8,320 nt of DNA from Candidatus Woesearchaeota archaeon CG08_land_8_20_14_0_20_47_9 (GTDB lineage: Archaea > Nanobdellota > Nanobdellia > Woesearchaeales > CG1-02-47-18). The stretch is from NCBI GenBank assembly GCA_002763335.1, contig PEYS01000046.1, forward strand, positions 1 through 8,320, read 5' to 3'. The translations under genes and the position numbers were made by a program. Of the stretch, positions 1 to 4,885 are shown piece by piece. The first letter of the stretch is position 1. Each line of letters opens with the position of its first letter. The notes under the pieces were generated by a model. It saw only the letters and a list, made by a program, of their open reading frames with translations. It was not told the DNA's origin and did not search any database.

Positions 1-39
1 GGGCTTTACGCCCCTCGCTTCGAAACGCAGATTTTCGGA

Positions 40-89
40 CTCAAAAGTTCTCGCCCTAAAGGGCGGGGCTATACCCACGAACTTTTGAG
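40..89. repeat. Compound inverted repeat upstream of aIF1A
   Basis: An 11-bp perfect inverted repeat (CTCAAAAGTTC at 40-50, GAACTTTTGAG at 79-89) encloses a second hairpin, CGCCC-TAAA-GGGCG at 52-65, and a small GGG/CCC pair at 66-68 and 74-76. The result would be a branched stem. It lies just before repeat copy A and upstream of the aIF1A promoter. It could be the 3' end of a gene to the left of the window, or a DNA-level palindrome. The pairing is plain in the sequence; the role is unknown. Bases 1-39 contain nothing else I can identify. Confidence 0.6.
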
Positions 90-93
90 CATA

Positions 94-151
94 GAAAACT
101 TTGACTACCGAAGCCAAGCCAAGGGCGAAGGCGAGATTATTAAAAGTTTTC
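94..151 (-). repeat. Gene-end palindromic repeat, copy A
   Basis: Read on the minus strand this 58-bp block begins GAAAACTTTTAATAATCTCG and ends GGTAGTCAAAGTTTTC. It aligns with copy C (4824-4882) over its whole length, sharing CTCG-CTTCG, a TGGCT block, GGTAGT and AAAGTTTTC. Unlike copies B, C and D it does not follow a recognisable stop codon. It precedes aIF1A in the opposite orientation, so it may mark the end of a lost or unseen minus-strand gene, or may have moved. Its right end overlaps the AT-rich region just before the aIF1A TATA-like box. Confidence 0.6.
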
Positions 152-161
152 CACCAAAACA

Positions 162-169
162 TTTAAAAG
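162..169 (+). promoter_or_regulatory. TATA-like box of aIF1A, probably giving a leaderless mRNA
   Basis: TTTAAAAG is centred about 27 nt before the ATG at 193. In archaea the transcript starts about 25 nt after the TATA box, so transcription would begin at or near the start codon. This agrees with the absence of a Shine-Dalgarno match before 193. An A-rich stretch (CAAAACA) just upstream could act as the BRE. The box is an inference from spacing and composition. Confidence 0.45.
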
Positions 170-192
170 CTTATCGCCTTGCACATCTGTCA

Positions 193-537
193 ATGAGCCG
201 TAAAAAGGAAGAGCAGGCGAGAGAGGAAGAGATAGAACAGGAGATAAGGAGGGTTAAACTCCCGAGGGGGAGGCAGAGCCTCGGCATTGTTGAGCAGCGA
301 CTTGGAGGGGCAAGGATGCGCGTGAGATGCCTCGATGGCAAGAGCAGGGTGTGCAGAATCCCGGGCAGGCTCAAGAGAAGGCTCTGGGTGAGGGAAGGGG
401 ATACTGTTCTCGTTGAGCCCTGGGAGCTGAGCGGAGATGAGAAGGGCGACGTCATATTCAAATACAGAAAATCCCAGGTCCAGTGGCTTAAGACAAAGGG
501 GCATCTAAAGGACATTAAGGATTTAGAGGATTTCTAA
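193..537 (+). CDS. eif1A: Translation initiation factor aIF1A
   Basis: This 114-residue protein is archaeal initiation factor 1A, the counterpart of eukaryotic eIF1A and bacterial IF1. It binds the A site of the 30S subunit and helps initiator tRNA placement. A charged N-terminal tail (residues 1-20, rich in K, R and E) leads into the OB fold, with VKLPRG at 21-26, LGIVEQRLGGARMRVRC at 30-46, the strongly conserved RVCRIPGRLKRRLWVREGD at 52-70 and VEPWE at 74-78. The tail QVQWLKTKGHL (95-105) is also typical. The frame stays open upstream to a TTG at 85, but that start sits inside a hairpin and would add 36 residues unlike the family. ATG 193 gives the family's normal length and fits the TATA spacing. 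It stands alone on the plus strand. Confidence 0.93.
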   Translation: MSRKKEEQAREEEIEQEIRRVKLPRGRQSLGIVEQRLGGARMRVRCLDGKSRVCRIPGRLKRRLWVREGDTVLVEPWELSGDEKGDVIFKYRKSQVQWLKTKGHLKDIKDLEDF

Positions 538-539
538 CA

Positions 540-591
540 GAAAATCTTGAATACACTCGGCTTCATGGCTCTGTCGGTATTCAGGGTTTTC
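540..591 (+). repeat. Gene-end palindromic repeat, copy B, likely aIF1A terminator
   Basis: This 52-bp block starts 2 nt after the aIF1A stop codon. GAAAATCTTGAATAC (540-554) pairs with GTATTCAGGGTTTTC (577-591) over 15 positions: 13 Watson-Crick pairs and two that are G-U only in plus-strand RNA (545 with 586, 547 with 584). This favours a role in the aIF1A transcript. The loop of 22 nt carries the family blocks CTCGGCTTC and ATGGCT. The 3' arm ends in a short U run. It is closest to copy C. Confidence 0.65.
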
Positions 592-682
592 TGGTGGCCG
601 AATGGAACCCGCGTGTTTACAGTGAACAGGCTGGTGGAATGACTGCGTTCAAAGCCCTCTATCACAAAAGCTTCAGTCAGAC
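592..682. other. Intergenic stretch with no recognised gene
   Basis: Between repeat copy B and the lspA-end hairpin I find no start codon with ribosome binding site, no known RNA and no strong inverted repeat. Reading frames run open through it on both strands, but the translations match no family I recognise, and lengths this short occur by chance. Confidence 0.4.
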
Positions 683-729
683 AAGGTGTAGCTTTACACT
701 GGTCGCAGACCAGTGTAAAGTTACGCCTT
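683..729. terminator. Perfect-core hairpin at the lspA/aIF1A tail-to-tail junction
   Basis: Arms 683-704 and 708-729 pair over 22 positions around a GCA loop. The inner 13 bp (692-704 with 708-720) are perfect. The outer part has two positions (691/721 and 687/725) that pair only as G-U in plus-strand RNA. The right arm includes the lspA stop codon at 721-723, so lspA's last codons are part of the stem. The tip CACTGGTCGCAGACCAGTG is identical to that of the hairpin at 2309-2351. A bidirectional terminator between convergent genes is the simplest reading. There is no strong poly-T tract beside it. Confidence 0.6.
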
Positions 730-1170
730 TAGAACAGCAATTGAAGCCATCACAGCCCCAACACACAATGCGCTGTCAGCAATATTAAAGGATGGCCAGA
801 AATGGAGGTTAATAAAATCAACAACGCAGCCAAATAACAAGCGGTCAACAGCATTAGAGACAATTCCACCTATAATAAGCCCTGCGGGGATGACAAGAGC
901 AGGTCTTTTAAGTATCAGCTCAATCCTCCAAAATATAAAGCCGAGGGCAATCAGGCTCACCCATACAAGCATTGAGGCATGACCCTGAAAGAGGCCGAAT
1001 GCAGAGCCGCTGTTACACGAATAAGACAGCTCCAGCAGCCCTGTGCTGAGCAACCTGCCCTGGTGCATAATCGCTGCCTTGGTAAGGCGGTCAATTACAA
1101 TGACCAGGATGCTTATAAAAAGGATCCTCTTAAGCCTACCAGGCTCTCCTGCGATGATCGTCCTCACCAT
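721..1170 (-). CDS. lspA: Lipoprotein signal peptidase (signal peptidase II, LspA)
   Basis: This 149-residue membrane protein has the full LspA signature. The family is a membrane aspartic protease that cleaves the signal peptide of prolipoproteins before the lipid-modified cysteine. Visible motifs are DRLTK (27-31), NSGSAFGLF (53-61), GGIVSNAVDR (101-110) and VVDFINLHFWPSFNIADS (116-133). The catalytic aspartates are D109 and D132. Four hydrophobic segments fit the family (about 14-28, 66-83, 91-108, 128-147). The GN of the usual GG-GN-DR motif is SN here, but the Asn is kept. ATG 1170 overlaps the upstream gene by 35 nt; no later ATG, GTG or TTG precedes the first helix except GTG 1167. It is the last gene of a three-gene operon. 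LspA is a bacterial hallmark and rare in archaea, so transfer from bacteria is a reasonable inference. Confidence 0.92.
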   Translation of the reverse strand: MVRTIIAGEPGRLKRILFISILVIVIDRLTKAAIMHQGRLLSTGLLELSYSCNSGSAFGLFQGHASMLVWVSLIALGFIFWRIELILKRPALVIPAGLIIGGIVSNAVDRLLFGCVVDFINLHFWPSFNIADSALCVGAVMASIAVLKA

Positions 1171-1567
1171 AGGCTATTCTCTCAAGATTAGCAATACGCT
1201 GGTTTATATTCTCCAGTGTTGCGCGTATCGCATCCAGCTTGCTTGATATCACCTCAAGCTCCTTGCTCAGAACATATTGTTCATACCCCCTGTTGGGGGG
1301 AGTGGAAGGGGCATGCTGAAAACCCTCAGGCGGAAAGCCCTGCATCTGCATGCGCTCAAAGCCCTCTGCAGGCTGCGTGTTGAAGGCCTCAGAGGCCTCA
1401 GGGTAATGGCCTTGGTTAGGAGCAGGCTGAGATGGCTGTTTACGGGCAGCATCGCTGAATGAGCTTAAGTTATCCCTTGGCATGCCCTTCTCATCAAGTC
1501 CGAGCTCAGTATCAAGCCCGAGGTCGTCACCCTTCTTCCAGAACATCAGCTTATCGAGAATCCCCAT
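1136..1567 (-). CDS. Small coiled-coil protein of unknown function
   Basis: A 143-residue soluble protein with three parts. The N-terminus MGILDKLMFWKKGDD is a short amphipathic or basic segment, followed by an acidic patch with a repeated LGLD. Residues 30-95 are a low-complexity linker rich in P, Q, G and S, probably disordered. Residues 97-132 (ELEVISSKLDAIRATLENI and on) form a heptad-like helix, likely a coiled coil for oligomerisation. It lacks a signal peptide or TM helix. ATG 1567 overlaps the end of the upstream gene by 17 nt and is preceded by GAGGAAGGAG; its own 3' end overlaps lspA by 35 nt. This implies translational coupling in one operon. I recall similar layouts in uncharacterised DPANN proteins but cannot name a family, so no function is assigned. 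Confidence 0.75.
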   Translation of the reverse strand: MGILDKLMFWKKGDDLGLDTELGLDEKGMPRDNLSSFSDAARKQPSQPAPNQGHYPEASEAFNTQPAEGFERMQMQGFPPEGFQHAPSTPPNRGYEQYVLSKELEVISSKLDAIRATLENINQRIANLERIAYGEDDHRRRAW

Positions 1568-2291
1568 CTCCTTCCTCTAAGGCGCTGGCCTTCACCCTTT
1601 TAAGCGCCGTTGTCTTGATTAGTTGAAGCGGCACAACCCTTATCGCCTTAAAGATGGGCGTTTCAGGGTATATGCTTATACCCCCCTTCCTAAGCTGCGA
1701 TAAGAAGAATGGGGCATCAGGCATTATGTGCTCGACAAACAGCCTTGCAAACACCATGTTCTTCAGGTTTGTGTCGTCCCCGAGCACAACATAGAGCTGC
1801 TCAGGGCTCTGACCAGTCTCCTGGGCCAGGAGCTCTATAGGCTTGTCTGCGTTGATAAGCCTGCGCAGGAAGGCTGTGCTGAAGCTCTCATCATCGTATA
1901 GGGCGATCTCCTTTTCCTTGAGCTCTGAGATCACCTCAGAGTTTATAACTATCAGCTTGTAGCTCTCCCCAAGCATGTCATCGTACCTCTTCTCAGAGAA
2001 TGCCCTGCTGAGATCATCAAGCGCCTCCTTGCCTATAAGCTGGGGCTCGGATGTTACGTGAAAACCTGCCACTATCCTGCCCTCGTCATCAAGCAGGACA
2101 GTCTTCTTCGCAGTGGGAAGCATCTTCTTCAGCTCTGCGGCATCGAGGATAACAAAGACGCTTGCCACGACAAGCACGATCATGAGTATGGTCAGGGCAA
2201 GGAATATTGCCCTAACAATGGTCTTAAGGATCAGAAAGCCTATGACAAATGAAGCCAGGATGAGGGCCAGTATCAATATCTGGATTGACAT
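1551..2291 (-). CDS. Two-TM membrane protein of unknown function
   Basis: A 246-residue protein. Two hydrophobic helices (about residues 3-22 and 27-50) form an N-terminal hairpin, separated by a short basic KTIVR turn. A charged domain of about 195 residues follows, with no motif I recognise. Both termini should lie on the same side, probably cytoplasmic by the positive-inside rule. The soluble part has a predicted beta segment (TVLLDDEGRIVAGFHV) and then mostly helices, including QLYVVLGDD and FVEHIMPDAPFFLSQL. ATG 2291 has a good Shine-Dalgarno match (GAGGTG, 2296-2301). It is the first gene of the operon with the coiled-coil protein and lspA. A membrane or envelope role is only a guess from that company. 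Confidence 0.78.
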   Translation of the reverse strand: MSIQILILALILASFVIGFLILKTIVRAIFLALTILMIVLVVASVFVILDAAELKKMLPTAKKTVLLDDEGRIVAGFHVTSEPQLIGKEALDDLSRAFSEKRYDDMLGESYKLIVINSEVISELKEKEIALYDDESFSTAFLRRLINADKPIELLAQETGQSPEQLYVVLGDDTNLKNMVFARLFVEHIMPDAPFFLSQLRKGGISIYPETPIFKAIRVVPLQLIKTTALKRVKASALEEGDGDSR

Positions 2292-2295
2292 TTTT

Positions 2296-2301
2296 CACCT
2301 C
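2296..2301 (-). promoter_or_regulatory. Ribosome binding site of the two-TM protein
   Basis: GAGGTG on the minus strand lies 4 nt before ATG 2291 and matches the archaeal 16S anti-Shine-Dalgarno end. It fixes the start of the first gene of the lspA operon. Confidence 0.7.
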
Positions 2302-2308
2302 TTTTAGA

Positions 2309-2351
2309 AGCAACACCTTCCACTGGTCGCAGACCAGTGGAAGGTGTTGCT
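2309..2351. repeat. Long perfect hairpin in the leader of the lspA operon
   Basis: Arms GCAACACCTTCCACTGGTC (2310-2328) and its complement (2332-2350) form 19 perfect pairs around a GCA loop, extended to 20 by A2309-T2351. The tip CACTGGTCGCAGACCAGTG is identical to that at 683-729, while the outer stem sequence differs but still pairs. It sits between the tRNA gene and the two-TM gene, 8 nt upstream of the ribosome binding site. It could end the tRNA transcript or be part of the operon's 5' leader. Confidence 0.7.
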
Positions 2352-2388
2352 CTATGACTGTCAGGTTTTTGTTCTCAATAGCTTTAGC

Positions 2389-2396
2389 TATATAAA
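2389..2396 (-). promoter_or_regulatory. TATA-like box of the lspA operon
   Basis: TTTATATA on the minus strand would start transcription near 2366, giving a leader of about 75 nt that contains the 2309-2351 hairpin and the ribosome binding site. A dyad, ATAGCTTTAGCTAT (2378-2391), overlaps the box and the presumed start region and could be an operator. Read-through from the tRNA gene is the alternative. Confidence 0.4.
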
Positions 2397-2413
2397 ACTT
2401 TTGTGAGGTTAAA

Positions 2414-2504
2414 TGGTAGCGGGGGGTGGATTTGAACCACCGACCTATGGGTTATGAGCCCATCGGGCATTCAGGGCAAGCTCTCCTGACTGCCCTACCC
2501 CGCT
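2414..2504 (-). tRNA. Initiator tRNA-Met (CAU) with probable D-loop intron
   Basis: The minus strand folds as a tRNA. The acceptor AGCGGGG pairs with CCCCGCU, with the A1-U72 pair typical of archaeal initiators. The D stem is GGGC/GCCC. The anticodon arm AUGGG-CUCAUAA-CCCAU has the three G-C pairs that mark initiator tRNA. The T arm is GGUGG-UUCAAAU-CCACC, the discriminator is A at 2417, and CCA is encoded at 2414-2416. From position 1 to 73 it is 88 nt, 13 more than expected. The excess lies in the D-loop, where 2470-2482 can be removed to give a normal loop AGUCAGGAGU. A CAGG/CCUG helix places both proposed splice points two bases into three-base unpaired segments, resembling a minimal bulge-helix-bulge. 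The intron is inferred; an enlarged D-loop is the alternative. Confidence 0.9.
2470..2482 (-). other. Candidate 13-nt tRNA intron
   Basis: AGCTTGCCCTGAA on the minus strand interrupts the D-loop of the initiator tRNA. Removing it leaves a 75-nt tRNA with a standard D arm. CAGG just before the segment pairs with CCTG inside it, so the cuts fall in AG/A and AA/T. That is the relative position used by archaeal splicing endonuclease. No long inner intron helix exists, as expected for so short an intron. Confidence 0.5.
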
Positions 2505-2529
2505 GTAGTTACTGATGAATTAGGGTTTG

Positions 2530-2537
2530 TTTATAAG
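2530..2537 (-). promoter_or_regulatory. TATA-like box of the tRNA gene
   Basis: CTTATAAA on the minus strand lies 26-33 nt upstream of the tRNA 5' end at 2504, the classic archaeal stable-RNA promoter distance. The divergent serS promoter must lie in the same 120-bp gap. Confidence 0.55.
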
Positions 2538-2564
2538 TCTTTCCAAGCCATATTTTGACAACTA

Positions 2565-2575
2565 ATAAATACTTG
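2565..2575 (+). promoter_or_regulatory. TATA-like region of serS
   Basis: AATAAATACTT would place transcript start near 2595-2600 and leave a leader of about 30 nt that includes the serS ribosome binding site. A second AT-rich candidate, CTTTTAAAG (2588-2596), would put the start at or inside the Shine-Dalgarno site and is less likely. Confidence 0.35.
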
Positions 2576-2613
2576 AATAACTACCCTCTTTTAAAGAAGG
2601 CTGTCAACAACTT

Positions 2614-2623
2614 GGAGGGTGAT
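2614..2623 (+). promoter_or_regulatory. Ribosome binding site that decides the serS start
   Basis: GGAGGGTGAT matches the archaeal anti-Shine-Dalgarno consensus almost fully and ends 4 nt before ATG 2628. Starts at GTG 2619 and ATG 2622 would lie inside it, so 2628 is the supported start. Confidence 0.75.
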
Positions 2624-2627
2624 GCAA

Positions 2628-3914
2628 ATGCTTAGCATGAATTTTGTCAGGGAGAATCCGGATGTAATCAAGGCTGATCTTAAGAAGCGGGGGCAGCTTG
2701 ATAGGATTGGCTGGGTTGACGATGTCATTGGCAAGGACAAGCTCCTGAGGGAGCTGCGCATCCAGATTGAGGAGCTCCGCCACCAGCGCAATGAGGCGAG
2801 CCAGAAGGTAAACGAGCTGAAGAAGAAGGGCGAGGACTACAGCAGATACGTACGGCAGATAAAGGACATACCTGATCAGATAGCTAAGCTTGAGGCTGAG
2901 ATGGGGAAGCTCTCAGGGATGGTTTATTATATTCTTATGAGGCTGCCGAACATACTTCACGAGGCAGTGCCTGTAGGTAAGGACGAGACTGAGAATGTTG
3001 AGGTTAGGCGTTGGGGGGAGCCGAGAAGGCTTGATTTCGAGCTCCTGCCCCATGGCACGATTGCTGAGGAGCTTGACATTGCAGACTTTAAGCGTGCAGT
3101 TAAGGTTTCAGGAACAGGCTTTGTCTATATCAAGGGCGATCTTGTGCTCCTTGACCTTGCAATAATGCGCTTTGCAATTGATTTCTTGATAAAGAGGGGA
3201 TTCACCCCTATCGAGCCTCCCCTGCTATTGGGCAAGAAGGGCTATGAAGGGGTTACTGACCTCGCGGACTTTGAGCAGGTCATGTACAAGATAGAAAACG
3301 AGGACCTCTATCTAATAGCAACATCTGAGCACCCAGTCATGGCCATGCACATGAATGAGGTCTTTGAGGAGGCTGAGCTCCCAGTAAGGTATGTTGGTGT
3401 GAGCGCCTGCTTCAGGCGCGAGATAGGAAGCCACGGTGTTGATACCAGGGGACTATTCAGGATGCACCAGTTCAACAAGGTTGAACAGGTTGTCTTCTGC
3501 AAACCCCAGGATTCGTGGAAGATCCATGAGGAGATACTGAAGAACAGCGAGGATATGTACCAGGCGCTGGAGATACCGTACAGGGTTGTGGCGATATGCA
3601 CAGGCGACATCGGCACTGTCGCTGCAAGGAAGTTTGATATCGAGGCATGGTTTCCCAGGGAGCAGGCTTATAAGGAGGTCGGCTCATGCTCGAACTGCAC
3701 AGCCTATCAGGCAACACGCCTCAACATAAAATACGAGACCATGGATAAGAGCAAGGAGTATGTGCATTCGCTTAACAACACAGGGATTGCCACATCGAGG
3801 TGCATGAGGGCGATTCTTGAGAACTACCAGAACAAGGACGGGAGCATTACCATCCCTAAGGTCTTAGTGCCCTTCATGGGAGGGCTTGAGAGAATCGCAG
3901 CTAAAAAACATTGA
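2628..3914 (+). CDS. serS: Seryl-tRNA synthetase
   Basis: A 428-residue class II aminoacyl-tRNA synthetase that charges tRNA-Ser (and tRNA-Sec where present). Residues 1-9 (MLSMNFVRE) match the usual SerRS beginning and support ATG 2628 over the upstream GTG 2619 and ATG 2622. Residues 33-98 form the long antiparallel coiled-coil arm that grips the tRNA-Ser variable arm. The catalytic core has TSE (232-234) for serine, motif 2 FRRE (262-265) with GLFRMHQF (275-282), the conserved GDIGTVAARKFDIEAWFP stretch (326-343), EVGSCSNCTAYQATR (350-364) and motif 3 NNTGIATSRCMRAILENYQ (383-401) with its arginine at 391. This is the common bacterial-like SerRS, not the rare methanogen type. It appears intact and is monocistronic, divergent from the tRNA gene. 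Confidence 0.97.
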   Translation: MLSMNFVRENPDVIKADLKKRGQLDRIGWVDDVIGKDKLLRELRIQIEELRHQRNEASQKVNELKKKGEDYSRYVRQIKDIPDQIAKLEAEMGKLSGMVYYILMRLPNILHEAVPVGKDETENVEVRRWGEPRRLDFELLPHGTIAEELDIADFKRAVKVSGTGFVYIKGDLVLLDLAIMRFAIDFLIKRGFTPIEPPLLLGKKGYEGVTDLADFEQVMYKIENEDLYLIATSEHPVMAMHMNEVFEEAELPVRYVGVSACFRREIGSHGVDTRGLFRMHQFNKVEQVVFCKPQDSWKIHEEILKNSEDMYQALEIPYRVVAICTGDIGTVAARKFDIEAWFPREQAYKEVGSCSNCTAYQATRLNIKYETMDKSKEYVHSLNNTGIATSRCMRAILENYQNKDGSITIPKVLVPFMGGLERIAAKKH

Positions 3915-3922
3915 GTAGTAGG

Positions 3923-3954
3923 TTTTTGGTTATTAGTTATTGGTAATTGGTTTT
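3923..3954 (+). terminator. T-rich region after serS
   Basis: A TTTTT run (3923-3927) begins 9 nt after the serS stop and is followed by irregular T-rich repeats such as GGTTATT, GTTATTG and GGTTTTC up to 3954. Archaeal RNA polymerase stops at such U tracts without needing a hairpin. It also separates serS from the convergent mtnA remnant. Confidence 0.4.
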
Positions 3955-3969
3955 CAGAATTTTGGCCAC

Positions 3970-4621
3970 TCAACCCTTATGTTCTGGATAGAGGCTTAGT
4001 ATGCCCTGCTCGCTTGCTTTACAAATCCCTCTCTCAGTAATTAAGCCAGTAACCAATCTTGCTGGAGTTACATCAAAGGCGTAGTTTGTTGCCGGGCTTT
4101 GCTCAGGTGTTAAGAGAACCCTTTTAATCTCACCATCACATAAACCTTGTATGAATCTAACCTCCTCTGCGCCTCTCTGTTCTATAGGAATCTCCTTAAC
4201 ACCATCCCTTATCTTCCAGTCAAATGTTGATGATGGAAGGGCTACATAGAACGGGATGTTGTTATCCTTTGCAGCAAGGGCTTTAAGGTAAGTTCCTATC
4301 TCGGCCTTGTTTCATCAACCCATACATGAATCTTAATGCCCTTATCAAAAGCAGCATAGATTGTAGATTGGGGCTGTTGCAGAGCCGTAATCAACAAAGG
4401 CAAGCCAACCAGCATTACAATGTGTGAGTATGTTTACTGTTTCCCCCTTCTTTTTCTTGCTGATCTCTTCAATTAGCTTCACTCCGTGCTCACAAATCAT
4501 CAAAAGCACTATCCTTAGGAGCCTCTAAGGCAGCAATATACATACCAAAGCCAGCAGCAGCCCCAATCATAGTAGGGTATCCAAAACCCTCATATGATGG
4601 TGATGTCAGAATTTTCCCAAC
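3970..4621 (-). pseudogene. mtnA: Decayed mtnA (methylthioribose-1-phosphate isomerase)
   Basis: Minus-strand translation in shifting frames gives clear MtnA pieces in the correct order. From about 4612 it reads GFGYPTMIGAAAGFGMYIAAL. Then come EHGVKLIEEISKKKKGE and ILTHCNAGWLAFVDYGSATAP, then IYAAFDKGIKIHVWVDETRPR. From about 4300 to the stop at 3970-3972 it reads EIGTYLKALAAKDNNIPFYV and on to VTPARLVTGLITERGICKAS and LYPEHKG. MtnA belongs to the aIF2B-like isomerase family and works in methionine salvage. Damage includes loss of the N-terminus, a missing block of about 80 codons near 4497 with a frameshift, a 7-bp tandem duplication TAGATTG (4357-4370), and loss of about 50 codons with a frameshift at about 4302. 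The remaining stretches look little diverged, so inactivation may be recent. An assembly error cannot explain all the lesions easily. Confidence 0.82.
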
Positions 4622-4668
4622 GTTATTTTACACCATGTTAAGTAAAGTTTCCCAACTTCACAGTTTAA

Positions 4669-4782
4669 GGAAAAATCCAGCCATGGCGCAGGCTCGGCAG
4701 GGGTTGCCCCCTTCGGGGTGCCGAGCAGGACATTTTGCGGAGCAAAATGGCCGTCTGCCGCCATGGATGGCTGGATTTTTCC
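4669..4782. mobile_element. Multi-hairpin element, possibly MITE-like
   Basis: Terminal arms GGAAAAATCCAGCCAT (4669-4684) and its complement (4767-4782) are perfect over 16 bp. An alternative register also pairs CCATGGCG (4681-4688) with CGCCATGG (4759-4766), leaving a 4-nt bulge. Inside lie GCTCGGCA/TGCCGAGC (4692-4699, 4719-4726), whose tip is CCC-TTCG-GGG, and CATTTTGC-GGA-GCAAAATG (4731-4749). The plus-strand tip would be a cUUCGg tetraloop, a very stable RNA loop. No coding capacity is convincing. It lies 48 bp from the broken 5' end of the mtnA remnant, so insertion may have contributed to its loss. I see no clean target-site duplication. A structured RNA is the alternative. Confidence 0.5.
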
Positions 4783-4823
4783 GACAGACAGTATATACTT
4801 TAACAAGTTTACTTTACACACCA

Positions 4824-4882
4824 GAAAACTTTAACTACCAAACCCGAGCCATAAGAGCGAAGTCGAGGTGTTCAAGATTTTC
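4824..4882 (-). repeat. Gene-end palindromic repeat, copy C
   Basis: This 59-bp minus-strand block starts 3 nt after the stop codon of the phasin-like gene. It begins GAAAATCTTGAACACCTCG and ends GGTAGTTAAAGTTTTC. The beginning matches copy B (GAAAATCTTGAA-AC-CTCG) and the end matches copy A. The arms pair imperfectly. The T-rich end suits a terminator for the operon that ends here. Confidence 0.65.
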
Positions 4883-4885
4883 TTT

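Noticed and set aside
85..192. A TTG-initiated N-terminal extension of aIF1A by 36 residues
   Set aside because: The TTG lies within the arm of the 40-89 palindrome, the added residues cross repeat copy A and do not resemble aIF1A, and ATG 193 gives the normal family length.
594..788. A 64-codon plus-strand frame after aIF1A
   Set aside because: It crosses the lspA-end hairpin and the end of lspA, has no ribosome binding site and has no recognisable protein features.
2619..2627. GTG 2619 or ATG 2622 as the serS start
   Set aside because: Both fall inside the Shine-Dalgarno sequence; ATG 2628 has correct spacing and gives the typical SerRS N-terminus.
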